Positions 42,952 to 52,049 are shown, numbered from the stretch's first letter. The stretch: DNA of 64,000 bases from Paraburkholderia sp. CNPSo 3272 (GCF_024206495.1 NZ_JAMBPQ010000030.1:1-64000), one strand, 5' to 3'. Notes: a model not told the origin generated them from the sequence alone. Made by a program: numbers and translations.

Positions 42952-44100
42952 CTATGAGGATGACGGTGGCGACTTCGCAAGCTGCTGCAGATATACCCGC
43001 TCGGTCTGATCAATGAACTCCGAAAGCGAAAACTCGCGCTCGGCCTTCACGCGTGCGCGCCGGCCCATTGCGCCGAGCGCGTCGCGCTCCGCCAGGATCT
43101 GCGTAAGTGTTTTCGCGAGGGCAGGCGGGTCGTGCGGCGGGACGATCCAGCCGTCCGATCCGTCGGCGACGTTCTCGGGCAAGCCCGCGTAGCGCGCGAC
43201 GATCACGGGCTTGCCCATGGCCATCATCTCGCGGCACGCGAACGAGACTGTTTCGACCGCATACGAGACCACGAAGCCGATGTCGAACGCGCGGATAATC
43301 GACTTCACGTCCTCGACGAAACCCGCCACGCGCACCTGCTCGCGCATGCCGAGCGCGTCGATCTCGCGCCATTGCGCTTCGTTCGGCTCGACGCCGGCGA
43401 CCACGACCACGAATTGCTCGCGCTGTGCGGCGGGCAGGGCGGCGACCGCGGCAATCACGTCCATCGTGCCCTTGTACCAATCGAAGCCCGTGACGGTTCC
43501 CAAGACGAGCTTGCCGGCCTGAGCTTCGCCGAGCAGCAACGCGCGCGCCTGGGCGACGTCGGCCTGGGTAGCGGGCTCGAACGCGTCGATGTCGACCCCG
43601 TTCTTGACCACCGTCACTGGCTTACTCCCATAGACCGAGGCGCTGACGAAATTGGCGGTCGAATCCGACACGGCGATGACTACGTCGGTTGCACGCGTGG
43701 CGCGCACGCGCGTGAGAAAGTCGGCCTTGATCGCGATCGAATTGTGCTTGGTCCACACCACGCGCGGACGCGGCCCTAGCATGCCCATCATGCTGAACAT
43801 CACGAGCCGGTGATCGGGCGAGCCGTTCACGTGCACGATATCGAAGCGTTCCCGTTCGAGCAGTGCGCGCAGCGCCCGCCACGCCGGCACCATGCGGCGT
43901 ACGTCCTTGAGCTTGGCCGGAAATTCAAGCGGCAGCGCCGTGACATTGGGGATCGCGCGCGCATGCGCATACAGGCGGCTCGTCGCAGGCGCTGCGACGA
44001 ACATCTGATGCCGGCCGGCAAGGCCCCGTGCGATCACCCCGATGTAGGTGTCGTGGCCGCCGCCGCGGCCGTAGTGAAAATTGGTCAGCAGGATTTTCAA
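42952..44100 (-). CDS. Glycosyltransferase family 4 protein (LPS core)
   Basis: A 382-residue GT-B enzyme. The N-terminus is MKILLTNFHYGRGGGHDTYI, with a glycine-rich acceptor loop. The N-terminal domain ends in FDIVHVNGSPDHRL, and the donor domain has SYAVETVSFACREMMAMGKPVIVARYAGLPENV. The start codon is TTG, supported by AGGAG 8 nt upstream. It heads a run of three genes (two glycosyltransferases and O-antigen ligase) and is divergent from waaC, consistent with outer-core LPS synthesis. The exact linkage is unknown. Confidence 0.87.
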   Translation of the reverse strand: MKILLTNFHYGRGGGHDTYIGVIARGLAGRHQMFVAAPATSRLYAHARAIPNVTALPLEFPAKLKDVRRMVPAWRALRALLERERFDIVHVNGSPDHRLVMFSMMGMLGPRPRVVWTKHNSIAIKADFLTRVRATRATDVVIAVSDSTANFVSASVYGSKPVTVVKNGVDIDAFEPATQADVAQARALLLGEAQAGKLVLGTVTGFDWYKGTMDVIAAVAALPAAQREQFVVVVAGVEPNEAQWREIDALGMREQVRVAGFVEDVKSIIRAFDIGFVVSYAVETVSFACREMMAMGKPVIVARYAGLPENVADGSDGWIVPPHDPPALAKTLTQILAERDALGAMGRRARVKAEREFSLSEFIDQTERVYLQQLAKSPPSSS

Positions 44101-44271
44101 ACAGGAAGCTCCTACCCGGAATATTTGCCTTTGAAAGGCTGTAGTGGGGCCAGATTGGCGCGATTTTGGTCCGGGCGATCTCTACGGCGACAGATTTTAA
44201 CGCATGGGCCCGGTGCGACCACGATTGCTCAGGGTTCGCCCAGTCAGGCTTTCGCAGCCTTGCGATCACGC

Positions 44272-44297
44272 TTGACAGCAGGGCGCTGACGTATAAT
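44272..44297 (+). promoter_or_regulatory. Promoter-like elements upstream of waaC
   Basis: A perfect TTGACA (44272-44277) and a perfect TATAAT (44292-44297), but only 14 nt apart. They lie 80 nt before waaC, in the divergent gap. Confidence 0.5.
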
Positions 44298-44377
44298 CGC
44301 GGGTCCCGCGAGCTCGTTGCTCGCGCCCGGCCAAGCGTGCTGCCGCAGTCGCGCCTGGTCCGTCAGTTTTCGGTATC

Positions 44378-45379
44378 ATGGACCGCATTCTTATAGTCAA
44401 AGTCACGTCCTTGGGCGATATCGTCCATGGTCAACCTATTGTCGCGGACCTGCACCGAGCCTTCCCGGGCGTGAAGGTGGACTGGGCGGCCGACGGCGCA
44501 TTCACCGACATCCTGAGCTGGAATCCCGGCATCGACCGCGTGCTCGGCGCGCCGCTGCGCCGCTTCAAGCGCGCGCGCAGCATGGCCGACCTGAAAGCCA
44601 TCGCCGCTTCGATCGGCGAGTTGCGCGCTGAAAAGTACGACGCGATCCTCGACCTGCACGGCGTGTACAAAAGCGCGATCATCGCGTTTCTCGCGCGCGG
44701 GCGGCTGCGCTTTGGCTACCGGCGCGAAAGCCTCGGCGAGACGGGCGCGGCATTCGCCTACAACCGGCGCTACCCGTCGCGCGAAGATCTGCTTGCCTGG
44801 GAGGGCCTGCGCAAGACCGTGGGTGATACCTTCGGCTACACGATCGATAGCGCGCCGGATTTCGGGCTCGTCGTCCCCAAGTCCGTCACGCCGCTGGCCG
44901 GCGCCGTGCACGCGCCTTACGCCCTGCTCTTTCACGCGACGTCCAGCGACGAGAAAAAGTGGCCCGTGACGCACTGGCACCGTGTGGGCGCGCATCTGCG
45001 CGAATTGGGCCTGACCGCGCTGCTGCCGTGGGGCTCAGAGGCCGAACGCCGCGAAGGCGAGGCGATTGCCGCAGGTGTCCCCGGCGCGGTCGTGCTGCCG
45101 AAGCTCAGCGTGACCGAGGTGGCCCAGCATATCGACGCCGCAGCGCTCGTGGTCGGCACCGACACGGGTTTCGTGCACCTGGCTAGCGCCGTGGGCCGCC
45201 CCACGGTCATGATCTTCACCGCGACGTCGGCGCGCCACTTCGGCATCAACGTGCCCGGCCGCTCGATGTCGCTCGGCGACGCGGGGCGTCCCGCCGAGAT
45301 CAGCGAAGTTTGCTCGGCCATCTCCGCCGTGCTGCCGGCTATGTGCCGCGCCACGCCGCCCATACCGGCTGCGCGCTGA
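44378..45379 (+). CDS. waaC: Lipopolysaccharide heptosyltransferase I
   Basis: A 333-residue GT9 enzyme that adds the first heptose to Kdo2-lipid A. It opens MDRILIVKVTSLGDIVHGQPIV, the hallmark of heptosyltransferase I. The catalytic Asp region LGDIVH and donor-site residues in VVGTDTGFVHLASAVGRPTVMIF are present. The length fits E. coli WaaC (319-326 aa). The gene is divergent from the two GT4 glycosyltransferases and O-antigen ligase and completes the core LPS cluster. The open reading frame has no competing start. Confidence 0.94.
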   Translation: MDRILIVKVTSLGDIVHGQPIVADLHRAFPGVKVDWAADGAFTDILSWNPGIDRVLGAPLRRFKRARSMADLKAIAASIGELRAEKYDAILDLHGVYKSAIIAFLARGRLRFGYRRESLGETGAAFAYNRRYPSREDLLAWEGLRKTVGDTFGYTIDSAPDFGLVVPKSVTPLAGAVHAPYALLFHATSSDEKKWPVTHWHRVGAHLRELGLTALLPWGSEAERREGEAIAAGVPGAVVLPKLSVTEVAQHIDAAALVVGTDTGFVHLASAVGRPTVMIFTATSARHFGINVPGRSMSLGDAGRPAEISEVCSAISAVLPAMCRATPPIPAAR

Positions 45380-45556
45380 TACTGGCGTCCCGCTCGCGAT
45401 TTTGCAGCGGGACGCATCCGCGGTCTCCCGACATTACGCGCCAGATCATCCGGCGTCCCGTGGACGCGCCCTTGACCTCCGCATCGCCCGTTCAGGCCTG
45501 TCTGACGGGGCACGCGCGGATTCTCCCGTCCGCTGGAAGACTCCTTTCGGTGTTCA

Positions 45557-45589
45557 AGGGTTAACCCTGATCTCCATCAAGCCTAGACT
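45557..45589 (+). promoter_or_regulatory. Palindrome overlapping a promoter before the DUF4148 gene
   Basis: The perfect 12-bp palindrome AGGGTTAACCCT (45557-45568) covers a weak -35, TTAACC (45561-45566). A -10-like TAGACT (45584-45589) follows at 17 nt spacing. A protein binding the palindrome would block this promoter. The binding protein is unknown. Confidence 0.4.
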
Positions 45590-45654
45590 GCGTACATCGG
45601 TCGCATGCCCACACAGTCGCACGTCGACCGCCTATCCAACTGGAGGTCGTTTCC

Positions 45655-45972
45655 ATGAAGTCCCTGATTCAAGCCGTTGCCGTCGCCACCGTTCTTGCCG
45701 CTGCCGCTCTGCCCACCGCTTCGTTTGCGCAGTCACACTCGACCATCACCCGCGCCCAGGTGCGCGCCGAACTTGTGCAGCTCCAGCAGGTCGGCTACCG
45801 CGTCGGTGATGGCGACAACGCCCACTATCCCGAAGCAATCCAGGCCGCCCAGGCGAAGGTCGCCGCGTTGAATGGCGCAAACAGCAGCTACGGCGGCGTG
45901 GCGAACGCCTCGCAATCGGGCGGCCGCGGCACGGTTTCGCCCGAAGACTGGAACGCGATGTACTCGCGCTAA
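45655..45972 (+). CDS. DUF4148 periplasmic protein
   Basis: A 105-residue exported protein. The signal peptide ends ASFAQS. A helix follows, ITRAQVRAELVQLQQVGYRVGDGDNAHYPEAIQAAQAKV, the exact pattern of DUF4148, a family abundant in Burkholderiales with many paralogs per genome. The function is unknown; expression in this family often varies with stress or surface contact. A GGAGG ribosome site lies 11 nt before the ATG, and a palindrome overlaps its likely promoter. The tail is Ser/Gly-rich. Confidence 0.88.
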   Translation: MKSLIQAVAVATVLAAAALPTASFAQSHSTITRAQVRAELVQLQQVGYRVGDGDNAHYPEAIQAAQAKVAALNGANSSYGGVANASQSGGRGTVSPEDWNAMYSR

Positions 45973-46026
45973 GCCATCGCGGCGCGCGCGCCTTTCGTGA
46001 AATCCGCGAAGAGGGAAGGGGATGCG

Positions 46027-47154
46027 TCAGACGGTGCGAGGCGCTTCGGCTTCGGTGCTCGCAGGTTCTGCGGCGTACGACGTTTCCTCCAGTTGCGCGA
46101 GCAGCGTGCGGGCTTGCGCGAGGGTGTCGCCCGTCATGGGCCGGAAGGCGAAGTGCAGCGATTTTTCGAGCTTCGCGAAGTTGCGCCGCGTGCTGCGTGT
46201 GTAGGCGGGATCGTAGTGCTGCGCGACGAGCGCCTCGTAAAGCTCCGCCCTGCGATCTTCGTCGAGCAGCTTGCACCACGATTCGATACGCTCGCGCCCG
46301 TGCAGCGGCGTGAGCTTGTTCAGTTGCTCGCGGAAATAGGTACGTTCATCGAACAAATGCCCGTACTCCTCGAGCAGCAAGTCGATACGTTCTTTGCGCG
46401 CGACGTCGAGTACGACACAAGGCGCGGCATGCAGACGTTCGACGAGCGCGGGCGGCAGCGTGATGACGCCGATGCGCCGGCTTTCGGCCTCGACAAACAC
46501 GGGGCGCGTGGCGTCGAAGCCGCGCAGCGTCTGCACGAGCGCCGTATCGAACGACTTTTGTGACGGCTGCACCCGCTCGGGCAGCGCGCCCAGCAACGAA
46601 CCGCGATGCGCGGCGAGCGCTTCGAGGTCGAGCATCTGCGCGTTCGCTTGTCCCAGCGCCTTCAAGAGGCGCGTCTTGCCGCTGCCGGTCGGCCCTGCCA
46701 CCACGATATAGCGAAATCCTTCGGGCAGCGTGCCAAGCGCCTCCACGATCGTATGCCGGTACGCCTTGTATCCGCCGTCCAGTTGGCGCGCGCGCCAGCC
46801 GATCATGTTGAACCAGGCCGTCATCGAGCCGGAGCGCTTGCCGCCGCGCCAGCAGTAGATGAGCGGGCGCCAGTTGCGCGGACGGTCGGCAAACAGCGTG
46901 TCGAGATGCGTGGCGATATTGCGCGCCACCATGGCCGCGCCAACCCGCGTTGCCTCGAAGGGCGAATCCTTGTACATCGTCCCCACGATCACGCGCTCCT
47001 CGTTGCTGAGCACGGGCGCGTTGATCGCGCCGGGAACGTGGTCCTCGGCAAATTCGAGCGGCGTTCTTACGTCGACGATCTCGTCGAATTCGCCGATCTG
47101 TTCAATTGTGACGCGCTGGTGATTCAACTGCGGTGCTCCGGTGATGCCTGCCAC
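46027..47154 (-). CDS. selU: tRNA 2-selenouridine synthase
   Basis: A 375-residue enzyme (also called MnmH/YbbB). The N-terminal rhodanese domain has the active loop YCWRGGKRSGS, nucleophile Cys101. The C-terminal domain has a P-loop, AGPTGSGKT (153-161). It geranylates or selenates 2-thiouridine at tRNA position 34, using selenophosphate. selD and selA are not in the window. It follows rng by 9 nt on the minus strand, so it may share that transcript. Confidence 0.94.
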   Translation of the reverse strand: MAGITGAPQLNHQRVTIEQIGEFDEIVDVRTPLEFAEDHVPGAINAPVLSNEERVIVGTMYKDSPFEATRVGAAMVARNIATHLDTLFADRPRNWRPLIYCWRGGKRSGSMTAWFNMIGWRARQLDGGYKAYRHTIVEALGTLPEGFRYIVVAGPTGSGKTRLLKALGQANAQMLDLEALAAHRGSLLGALPERVQPSQKSFDTALVQTLRGFDATRPVFVEAESRRIGVITLPPALVERLHAAPCVVLDVARKERIDLLLEEYGHLFDERTYFREQLNKLTPLHGRERIESWCKLLDEDRRAELYEALVAQHYDPAYTRSTRRNFAKLEKSLHFAFRPMTGDTLAQARTLLAQLEETSYAAEPASTEAEAPRTV

Positions 47155-47163
47155 GGCGTCGCG

Positions 47164-48633
47164 CTACATCAGCACGATGTCGTATTGTTCCTGACTCAAA
47201 TTCGACTCCACCTGCAACGAAACCGGCTTGCCGATGAAGTCGATCAACATGGCGAGATGCTGCGACTCTTCCTCGAGAAAGAGGTCGATGACCTGCTGTG
47301 AAGCGACCACGCGAAACTCGCGCGGATTGAATTGGCGCGACTCGCGCAGAATTTCACGCAGCACGTCGTAGCAAACGGTGCGCGCGGTCTTCACCTGGCC
47401 TTTGCCGAGGCAAGTCGGGCACGGCTCGCACAGCACGTGCGCAAGCGATTCGCGCGTGCGCTTGCGCGTCATCTCCACGAGCCCCAACTGCGAGAAACCA
47501 TTCACGGTCACGCGCGTGCGGTCGCGCGAAAGCGCCTTCTTCAGCTCGCCGAGCACCTGGTCGCGATGCTCGACGTTCTCCATGTCGATGAAGTCGATGA
47601 TGATCACGCCGCCCAGATTGCGCAGACGCAATTGCCGCGCGATCGTATGCGCCGCTTCGAGATTGGTCTTGAAGATCGTGTCGTCGAAGTTGCGCGCGCC
47701 GACGTAGCCGCCCGTGTTCACGTCGATGGTCGTCATCGCCTCGGTCTGGTCGATCACGAGGTAGCCGCCCGACTTGAGATCCACGCGGCGCGAGAGTGCG
47801 CGCTGGATTTCGGCCTCGATGTTGTAGAGGTCAAAGAGCGGCCGCTCGCCCGAGTAGTGATGCAGCTTCGGCAGCACGGCGGGCGTGAATTCGGTGGCGA
47901 ACTCCGTGAGCTTCTGGAACGTTTCGCGCGAATCGACCTGAATGCGCGAGGTCTCGTCGTTCACGAAGTCGCGCAGCACGCGCTGCGAGAGATTCAGGTC
48001 TTGATACAGCAGGCTCGTGGCGGGCACGCGCTGCGCCTGGGCGAGTATCGTCGCCCACGTCTTGCGCAGATACGTGACGTCCGCCGCAAGCTCTTCGCTT
48101 GTGGCGTCTTCAGCGATCGTGCGCACGATATAGCCGCCTTTTTCGTCGGCGGGCAGCACGGCCGTGAGGCGGGCGCGCACCGCTTCGCGCTCGGCCTCGC
48201 TCTCGATCTTCTGCGAGATGCCGATGTGCGGTTCCTGCGGCAAATAGACCAGCGTGCGGCCCGCTATGCTCACCTGCGTCGAAAGCCGTGCGCCCTTCGT
48301 GCCGATCGGATCCTTCACGACCTGCACCATGAGCGTTTGCCCTTCGAACACGGTCTTTTCGATGGGCTGATGATGCACGCTCGCATGCGCTTCGCCGGCA
48401 ATGCGCGGATGCCAGATATCGGCCACATGCAGGAACGCGGCGCGTTCGAGACCGATGTCGATGAACGCGGACTGCATGCCCGGCAGCACGCGCACGACCT
48501 TGCCGAGATAGACGTTGCCGACGCGCCCGCGCGACAGCGTGCGCTCGACGTGAAGCTCCTGTACTGCGCCTTGCTGGACCAATGCGACGCGCGTCTCCTG
48601 GGGCGTGACGTTGATCAGGATTTCTTCGTTCAT
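47164..48633 (-). CDS. rng: Ribonuclease G
   Basis: A 489-residue endoribonuclease, exactly the length of E. coli RNase G. An S1 domain lies at about 38-125. The metal-binding catalytic aspartates are D304 (in TTIDVNTGG) and D347 (in IIIDFIDM). The zinc-link CPTC uses C405 and C408. It trims the 5' end of 16S rRNA and starts decay of some mRNAs. The open frame continues about 150 codons upstream through maf, but MNEEILINVTPQETR is the true start. It follows maf by 8 nt. Confidence 0.96.
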   Translation of the reverse strand: MNEEILINVTPQETRVALVQQGAVQELHVERTLSRGRVGNVYLGKVVRVLPGMQSAFIDIGLERAAFLHVADIWHPRIAGEAHASVHHQPIEKTVFEGQTLMVQVVKDPIGTKGARLSTQVSIAGRTLVYLPQEPHIGISQKIESEAEREAVRARLTAVLPADEKGGYIVRTIAEDATSEELAADVTYLRKTWATILAQAQRVPATSLLYQDLNLSQRVLRDFVNDETSRIQVDSRETFQKLTEFATEFTPAVLPKLHHYSGERPLFDLYNIEAEIQRALSRRVDLKSGGYLVIDQTEAMTTIDVNTGGYVGARNFDDTIFKTNLEAAHTIARQLRLRNLGGVIIIDFIDMENVEHRDQVLGELKKALSRDRTRVTVNGFSQLGLVEMTRKRTRESLAHVLCEPCPTCLGKGQVKTARTVCYDVLREILRESRQFNPREFRVVASQQVIDLFLEEESQHLAMLIDFIGKPVSLQVESNLSQEQYDIVLM

Positions 48634-48641
48634 GATTTGTT

Positions 48642-49265
48642 CTAGAAGTCGATGCCCGCGGCGCGCAGGAGAGCGGCCGTTTCGAATAGTGGCAAACCCA
48701 TGATACCCGAATAGGACCCGTCGATTCGCTCGACGAATTCCGCCGCGCGGCCCTGTATGCCGTATGCGCCGGCCTTGCCGAACGGCTCGCCGCTCGCCAC
48801 GTAGCGCGCGATCGCGGCGGGCAGCGCGGGGGCGAAGCGCACGTGCGAACGCGAGACCGCGACGGGCAGGCACACCCCTTCGGCGTTGACCACGGCCACC
48901 GCCGTGAGCACTTCGTGCTCGCGCCCGGCGAGGCGCTCGAGCATCGCATAGGCAACGGCCGCGTCGTGCGGCTTGCCGAGAATATGGCCGTCGATGGAGA
49001 CCGTGGTGTCGGCGGTCAGAATCGGCGCGTGCTTGTGCGAGCCAGCGACGAGGCGCGCGCGGGCGGCGTCGGCCTTTGCAGCGCACACGCGCTCGACATA
49101 GACGGCGGCTTGCTCGCCGGGCAGCGCGACTTCGAGCGCTTCGGCGTCTTCGTCGGGGCGCGGCAGCAGCAGCTCGAAGCGCACGCCGAGCTGCTGCAGC
49201 AGCTCCTGGCGGCGCGGGCTCTGCGAGGCGAGATAGACGAACGGATAGGGCGCGTTGGTGGGCAT
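48642..49265 (-). CDS. maf: Maf-family nucleotide pyrophosphatase
   Basis: A 207-residue Maf/YhdE-type hydrolase of non-canonical or modified nucleoside triphosphates. It opens VYLASQSPRRQELLQQLGV, the family signature, and contains the catalytic Asp in ILTADTTVSIDG. The C-terminal half has YSGIMGLPLFET. The length is standard. It lies between rlmH and rng in a conserved betaproteobacterial gene string and is probably translationally coupled to rng (8-nt gap). Confidence 0.94.
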   Translation of the reverse strand: MPTNAPYPFVYLASQSPRRQELLQQLGVRFELLLPRPDEDAEALEVALPGEQAAVYVERVCAAKADAARARLVAGSHKHAPILTADTTVSIDGHILGKPHDAAVAYAMLERLAGREHEVLTAVAVVNAEGVCLPVAVSRSHVRFAPALPAAIARYVASGEPFGKAGAYGIQGRAAEFVERIDGSYSGIMGLPLFETAALLRAAGIDF

Positions 49266-49399
49266 CGGAGCGTCTTTGTCGTTACGGACTTCGGGTTGAC
49301 GTGCGCGCCTGCCATTTCGGGCGCAAGCGGGGCTCGAGCGGGGCGCAAGCTGCGCGCAGGCGCACGACGAAAAGCGGCGCTCTCGCGCTTATACCTGCA

Positions 49400-49870
49400 T
49401 CACACGCGATGATAGGGGTGATTCTGCGTGATGGTCCACGCGCGGTAAAGCTGCTCGGCCAGCAGCACGCGCACCATCGCATGCGGCAGCGTGAGGGAGG
49501 ACAGGCGCAGGAGCGTGTCGGCGCGCGCCTTGAGTTCGGGGTCGAGGCCGTCCGCGCCGCCAATCAGGAACGCCACGTCGCGGCCGTCTTGCTGCCACAG
49601 CGGCAGCGCACGGGCGAGCTGCATCGTGGTCCAGTCCTTGCCGCGTTCGTCGAGCGCGACGATGCGCGCGTTCTTCGGCAGCGCGGCTTCGATGCGCGTG
49701 CGCTCGGCCGCCATGACGCTCTCGGCTGCGCGGCCCGACGAACGCTGCTCGGGCTTCACCTCGCGCAGCTCGATGCGCAGCTCCGGCGGCATGCGCTTCG
49801 TATATTCCTCGAAGCCCTCAGCGATCCAGTCCGGCATCTTGTGGCCGACGGCGACGATATGCAGTTTCAT
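49400..49870 (-). CDS. rlmH: 23S rRNA pseudouridine-1915 N3-methyltransferase
   Basis: A 156-residue SPOUT methyltransferase, same size as E. coli RlmH (155). It opens MKLHIVAVGHKMPDWI, contains FLIGGADGLDPE with the SAM-binding knot, and ends LLAEQLYRAWTITQNHPYHR, a nearly invariant tail. It methylates pseudouridine 1915 in helix 69 of assembled ribosomes. It is in the nadD-rsfS-rlmH gene string, 37 nt after rsfS. Confidence 0.96.
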   Translation of the reverse strand: MKLHIVAVGHKMPDWIAEGFEEYTKRMPPELRIELREVKPEQRSSGRAAESVMAAERTRIEAALPKNARIVALDERGKDWTTMQLARALPLWQQDGRDVAFLIGGADGLDPELKARADTLLRLSSLTLPHAMVRVLLAEQLYRAWTITQNHPYHRV

Positions 49871-49907
49871 CGTGCAGGTCGATGGTCGTTTGCGAGCGCG
49901 CTGCCGC

Positions 49908-50375
49908 TTACTTCGCGGTTTTACGCGCAGCGCTCTTGCGCGCGGGCTTCTTGACGGCCGGCGCGACTTCTTCGTCTTCGTCTTCGTCGTCCATCGGCTC
50001 GCTCGGGCGCGCGCCCACGAAGCCCGTGTTGGTCGCGAGCTTCACGCGGACCGGCTTGTCGCCCCAGATTTCCTCAAGGTTGTAGTACTGGCGCAGCGCG
50101 GGCTGGAGGATGTGGACGACCGCGTCGCCGCAATCCACGAGCACCCATTCGCCGATGTCCTCGCCTTCCGTGCTGACGATGTCGCCGCCGGCTTCCTTGA
50201 CCTTCTCGCGCACGCTGTTGGCGAGCGCCTTGGTCTGGCGGTTCGAGGTGCCGCTCGCGACGACCACGCGGTCGAACAGCTCGGTCAGATGGCTCGTGTT
50301 GAAGACGCGGATGTCTTGTGCCTTGACGTCTTCGAGACCGTCGACGATGGCGCGTTGAAGTTTGCGGATGTCCAT
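49908..50375 (-). CDS. rsfS: Ribosome silencing factor RsfS
   Basis: A 155-residue protein. The core, from MDIRKLQRAIVDGLEDVKAQDI to GDKPVRVKL (about 1-118), is the RsfS fold. It binds ribosomal protein uL14 and blocks subunit joining during starvation. The E. coli protein has 105 residues; this one adds an acidic stretch (DDEDEDEE) and a Lys/Ala/Arg-rich tail of about 35 residues, which is common in Burkholderiaceae. It starts 2 nt after the nadD stop, so the two are coupled. The longer frame upstream overlaps nadD and was rejected. Confidence 0.94.
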   Translation of the reverse strand: MDIRKLQRAIVDGLEDVKAQDIRVFNTSHLTELFDRVVVASGTSNRQTKALANSVREKVKEAGGDIVSTEGEDIGEWVLVDCGDAVVHILQPALRQYYNLEEIWGDKPVRVKLATNTGFVGARPSEPMDDEDEDEEVAPAVKKPARKSAARKTAK

Positions 50376-50377
50376 AG

Positions 50378-51109
50378 TTACCCGTGATGCAGATAGAGAT
50401 GATGTTGAAGGATATAGTCCCACACGGCCGCAGGAAGCTTGTCGGCGGCGGTGCCGCGACGTTGCCCGCTTGCCACGCAGGCCGGCAGGTCGCGCCGGAT
50501 TTCGGTCGCCGAAACGTCGAGCGAGAGCGTTTCGTCGACCAGCAGGCGGCCGTGCGGCGTCGTCGCAAGCGCGGCGGCGCTTGCGCGGCGGGCGGCGGCT
50601 TCGTGCGCGACTTCGGGCGGCAGCGCCGTGAAGTCGAAGCCGGGGCGGCTCGCCACGCCCAGATGCGCGAGCGCGAAAAGCTCGCGCCATTCGTGCCACG
50701 AATCGAGGTGCAGCAGTTGATCGGCGCCCATTAACAGCGTGAGCGCCGCTTTCTCGTTGCTCGCGTTGCCGTCGACGTCGCGCCTCTCGCGCCAGCGGCG
50801 CAGCGTTTCTACCGTGTAGGTCGGGCCGTTGTGCTCGATTTCGTCGGCGTCCACTGTCACCGTCACGCCCGGCAGCGCGAGCGCGGCAGCGGCGGCGCGC
50901 GTCATGGCGAGCCGATGCTGCGCCGCGGTCACGCCCGGCTTCTGCCACGGTTGCCCAGCGGGCAGCAGGATCAGCTCGTTCAGGCCCAGCACGCGCGCAA
51001 AATGGCGTGCGAGCGCGAGGTGGCCCTCGTGGATCGGATCGAACGTGCCGCCGAGCAGCCCGACGCGCCGTTCGAGCGCGTTGGGCGGGACGATGAAAGC
51101 TTGCGTCAC
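50378..51109 (-). CDS. nadD: Nicotinate-nucleotide adenylyltransferase
   Basis: A 243-residue enzyme making nicotinate adenine dinucleotide from NaMN and ATP in NAD synthesis. The nucleotidyltransferase signature is GLLGGTFDPIHEGHL, and the second signature SATEIRRDLPA (equivalent to ISSTxIR) is present. A Thr/Arg-rich insert near residues 100-115 is unremarkable. It lies 4 nt after hemF and 2 nt before rsfS, in a conserved minus-strand string. Confidence 0.95.
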   Translation of the reverse strand: MTQAFIVPPNALERRVGLLGGTFDPIHEGHLALARHFARVLGLNELILLPAGQPWQKPGVTAAQHRLAMTRAAAAALALPGVTVTVDADEIEHNGPTYTVETLRRWRERRDVDGNASNEKAALTLLMGADQLLHLDSWHEWRELFALAHLGVASRPGFDFTALPPEVAHEAAARRASAAALATTPHGRLLVDETLSLDVSATEIRRDLPACVASGQRRGTAADKLPAAVWDYILQHHLYLHHG

Positions 51110-51113
51110 GGCG

Positions 51114-52049
51114 TCAGACCCAGTCGCGCACGGGCAGGAAGTCGCTGTAGAGGCGCGCTTCCGGCGTGCCCGGCTGCGGCTGCCAGTCGTAGCGCCAGGT
51201 GGCGCCCGGCGGCATCGACATGAGGATCGATTCCGTACGGCCGCCGCTTTGCAGGCCGAAATGCGTGCCGCGGTCCCAGACCAGATTGAATTCGACGTAG
51301 CGGCCGCGCCGGTACGCCTGGAATTCGCGTTCGGCTTCGCCGTAGGGCGTTGCGCGGCGCTTTTCGATGATCGGCAGATACGCCTTCAGGAAACCGTCGC
51401 CCACGCTCCTGAGCATGGCGAACGCCTCGTCGAAGCCGCCAGTGGCGTAATCGTCGAAGAAAATGCCGCCCACGCCGCGCGCTTCGTTGCGGTGCTTCAG
51501 GAAAAAGTAGTCGTCGCACCAGCGCTTGAAGCGCGGGTACAGGTCCTCGCCATAGGGCGCGAGCGCGTCGCGGCACACGCCGTGGAAGTGCTGTGCGTCT
51601 TCCTCGAAGCCATAAAAAGGCGTGAGGTCCATGCCGCCGCCGAACCAGAACACCGGCGCCTCGCCCGACTTGGTGGCGAGCAGCATGCGCACGTTCATGT
51701 GCACGGTCGGGCAATACGGATTGCGCGGATGCAGCACGAGCGAAACACCCATCGCCTCGAAGCCGCGGCCGTTCAGTTCGGGGCGCGCCGCCGTTGCCGA
51801 GGGCGGCAAGGCGTCGCCGGAAACGTCGGAGAAGCCGATGCCCCCGCGCTCGAAGAACTCGCCGCCTTCGATGATGCGCGTGCAACCGCCGCCGCGCAGC
51901 TTCTCGCCGGGGCCGCGTTGCCAGTTGTCGGTGGCGAACGGCTTGCCGTCGAAGGCACCGAGCGTGTCGGCGATCTGCGTCTGCAGGCCGGCCAGCCAGG
52001 CGCGGACGGCGGCGCTGTCGGGGTAGGCGCTGTTAGAGGTGTCAGTCAT
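51114..52049 (-). CDS. hemF: Oxygen-dependent coproporphyrinogen III oxidase
   Basis: A 311-residue heme-synthesis enzyme that turns coproporphyrinogen III into protoporphyrinogen IX using O2. Signatures are GGGMDLTPFYGFEEDAQHFH, GVGGIFFDDYATGGFD, RYVEFNLVWDRGTHFGLQSGGRTESILMSMPP and VHMNVRM. The start MTDTSNSAYPD gives a length near the E. coli protein (299). It heads the nadD-rsfS-rlmH-maf-rng string. Two direct repeats of GGTTATTCGT lie just upstream (52088-52110). Confidence 0.95.
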   Translation of the reverse strand: MTDTSNSAYPDSAAVRAWLAGLQTQIADTLGAFDGKPFATDNWQRGPGEKLRGGGCTRIIEGGEFFERGGIGFSDVSGDALPPSATAARPELNGRGFEAMGVSLVLHPRNPYCPTVHMNVRMLLATKSGEAPVFWFGGGMDLTPFYGFEEDAQHFHGVCRDALAPYGEDLYPRFKRWCDDYFFLKHRNEARGVGGIFFDDYATGGFDEAFAMLRSVGDGFLKAYLPIIEKRRATPYGEAEREFQAYRRGRYVEFNLVWDRGTHFGLQSGGRTESILMSMPPGATWRYDWQPQPGTPEARLYSDFLPVRDWV

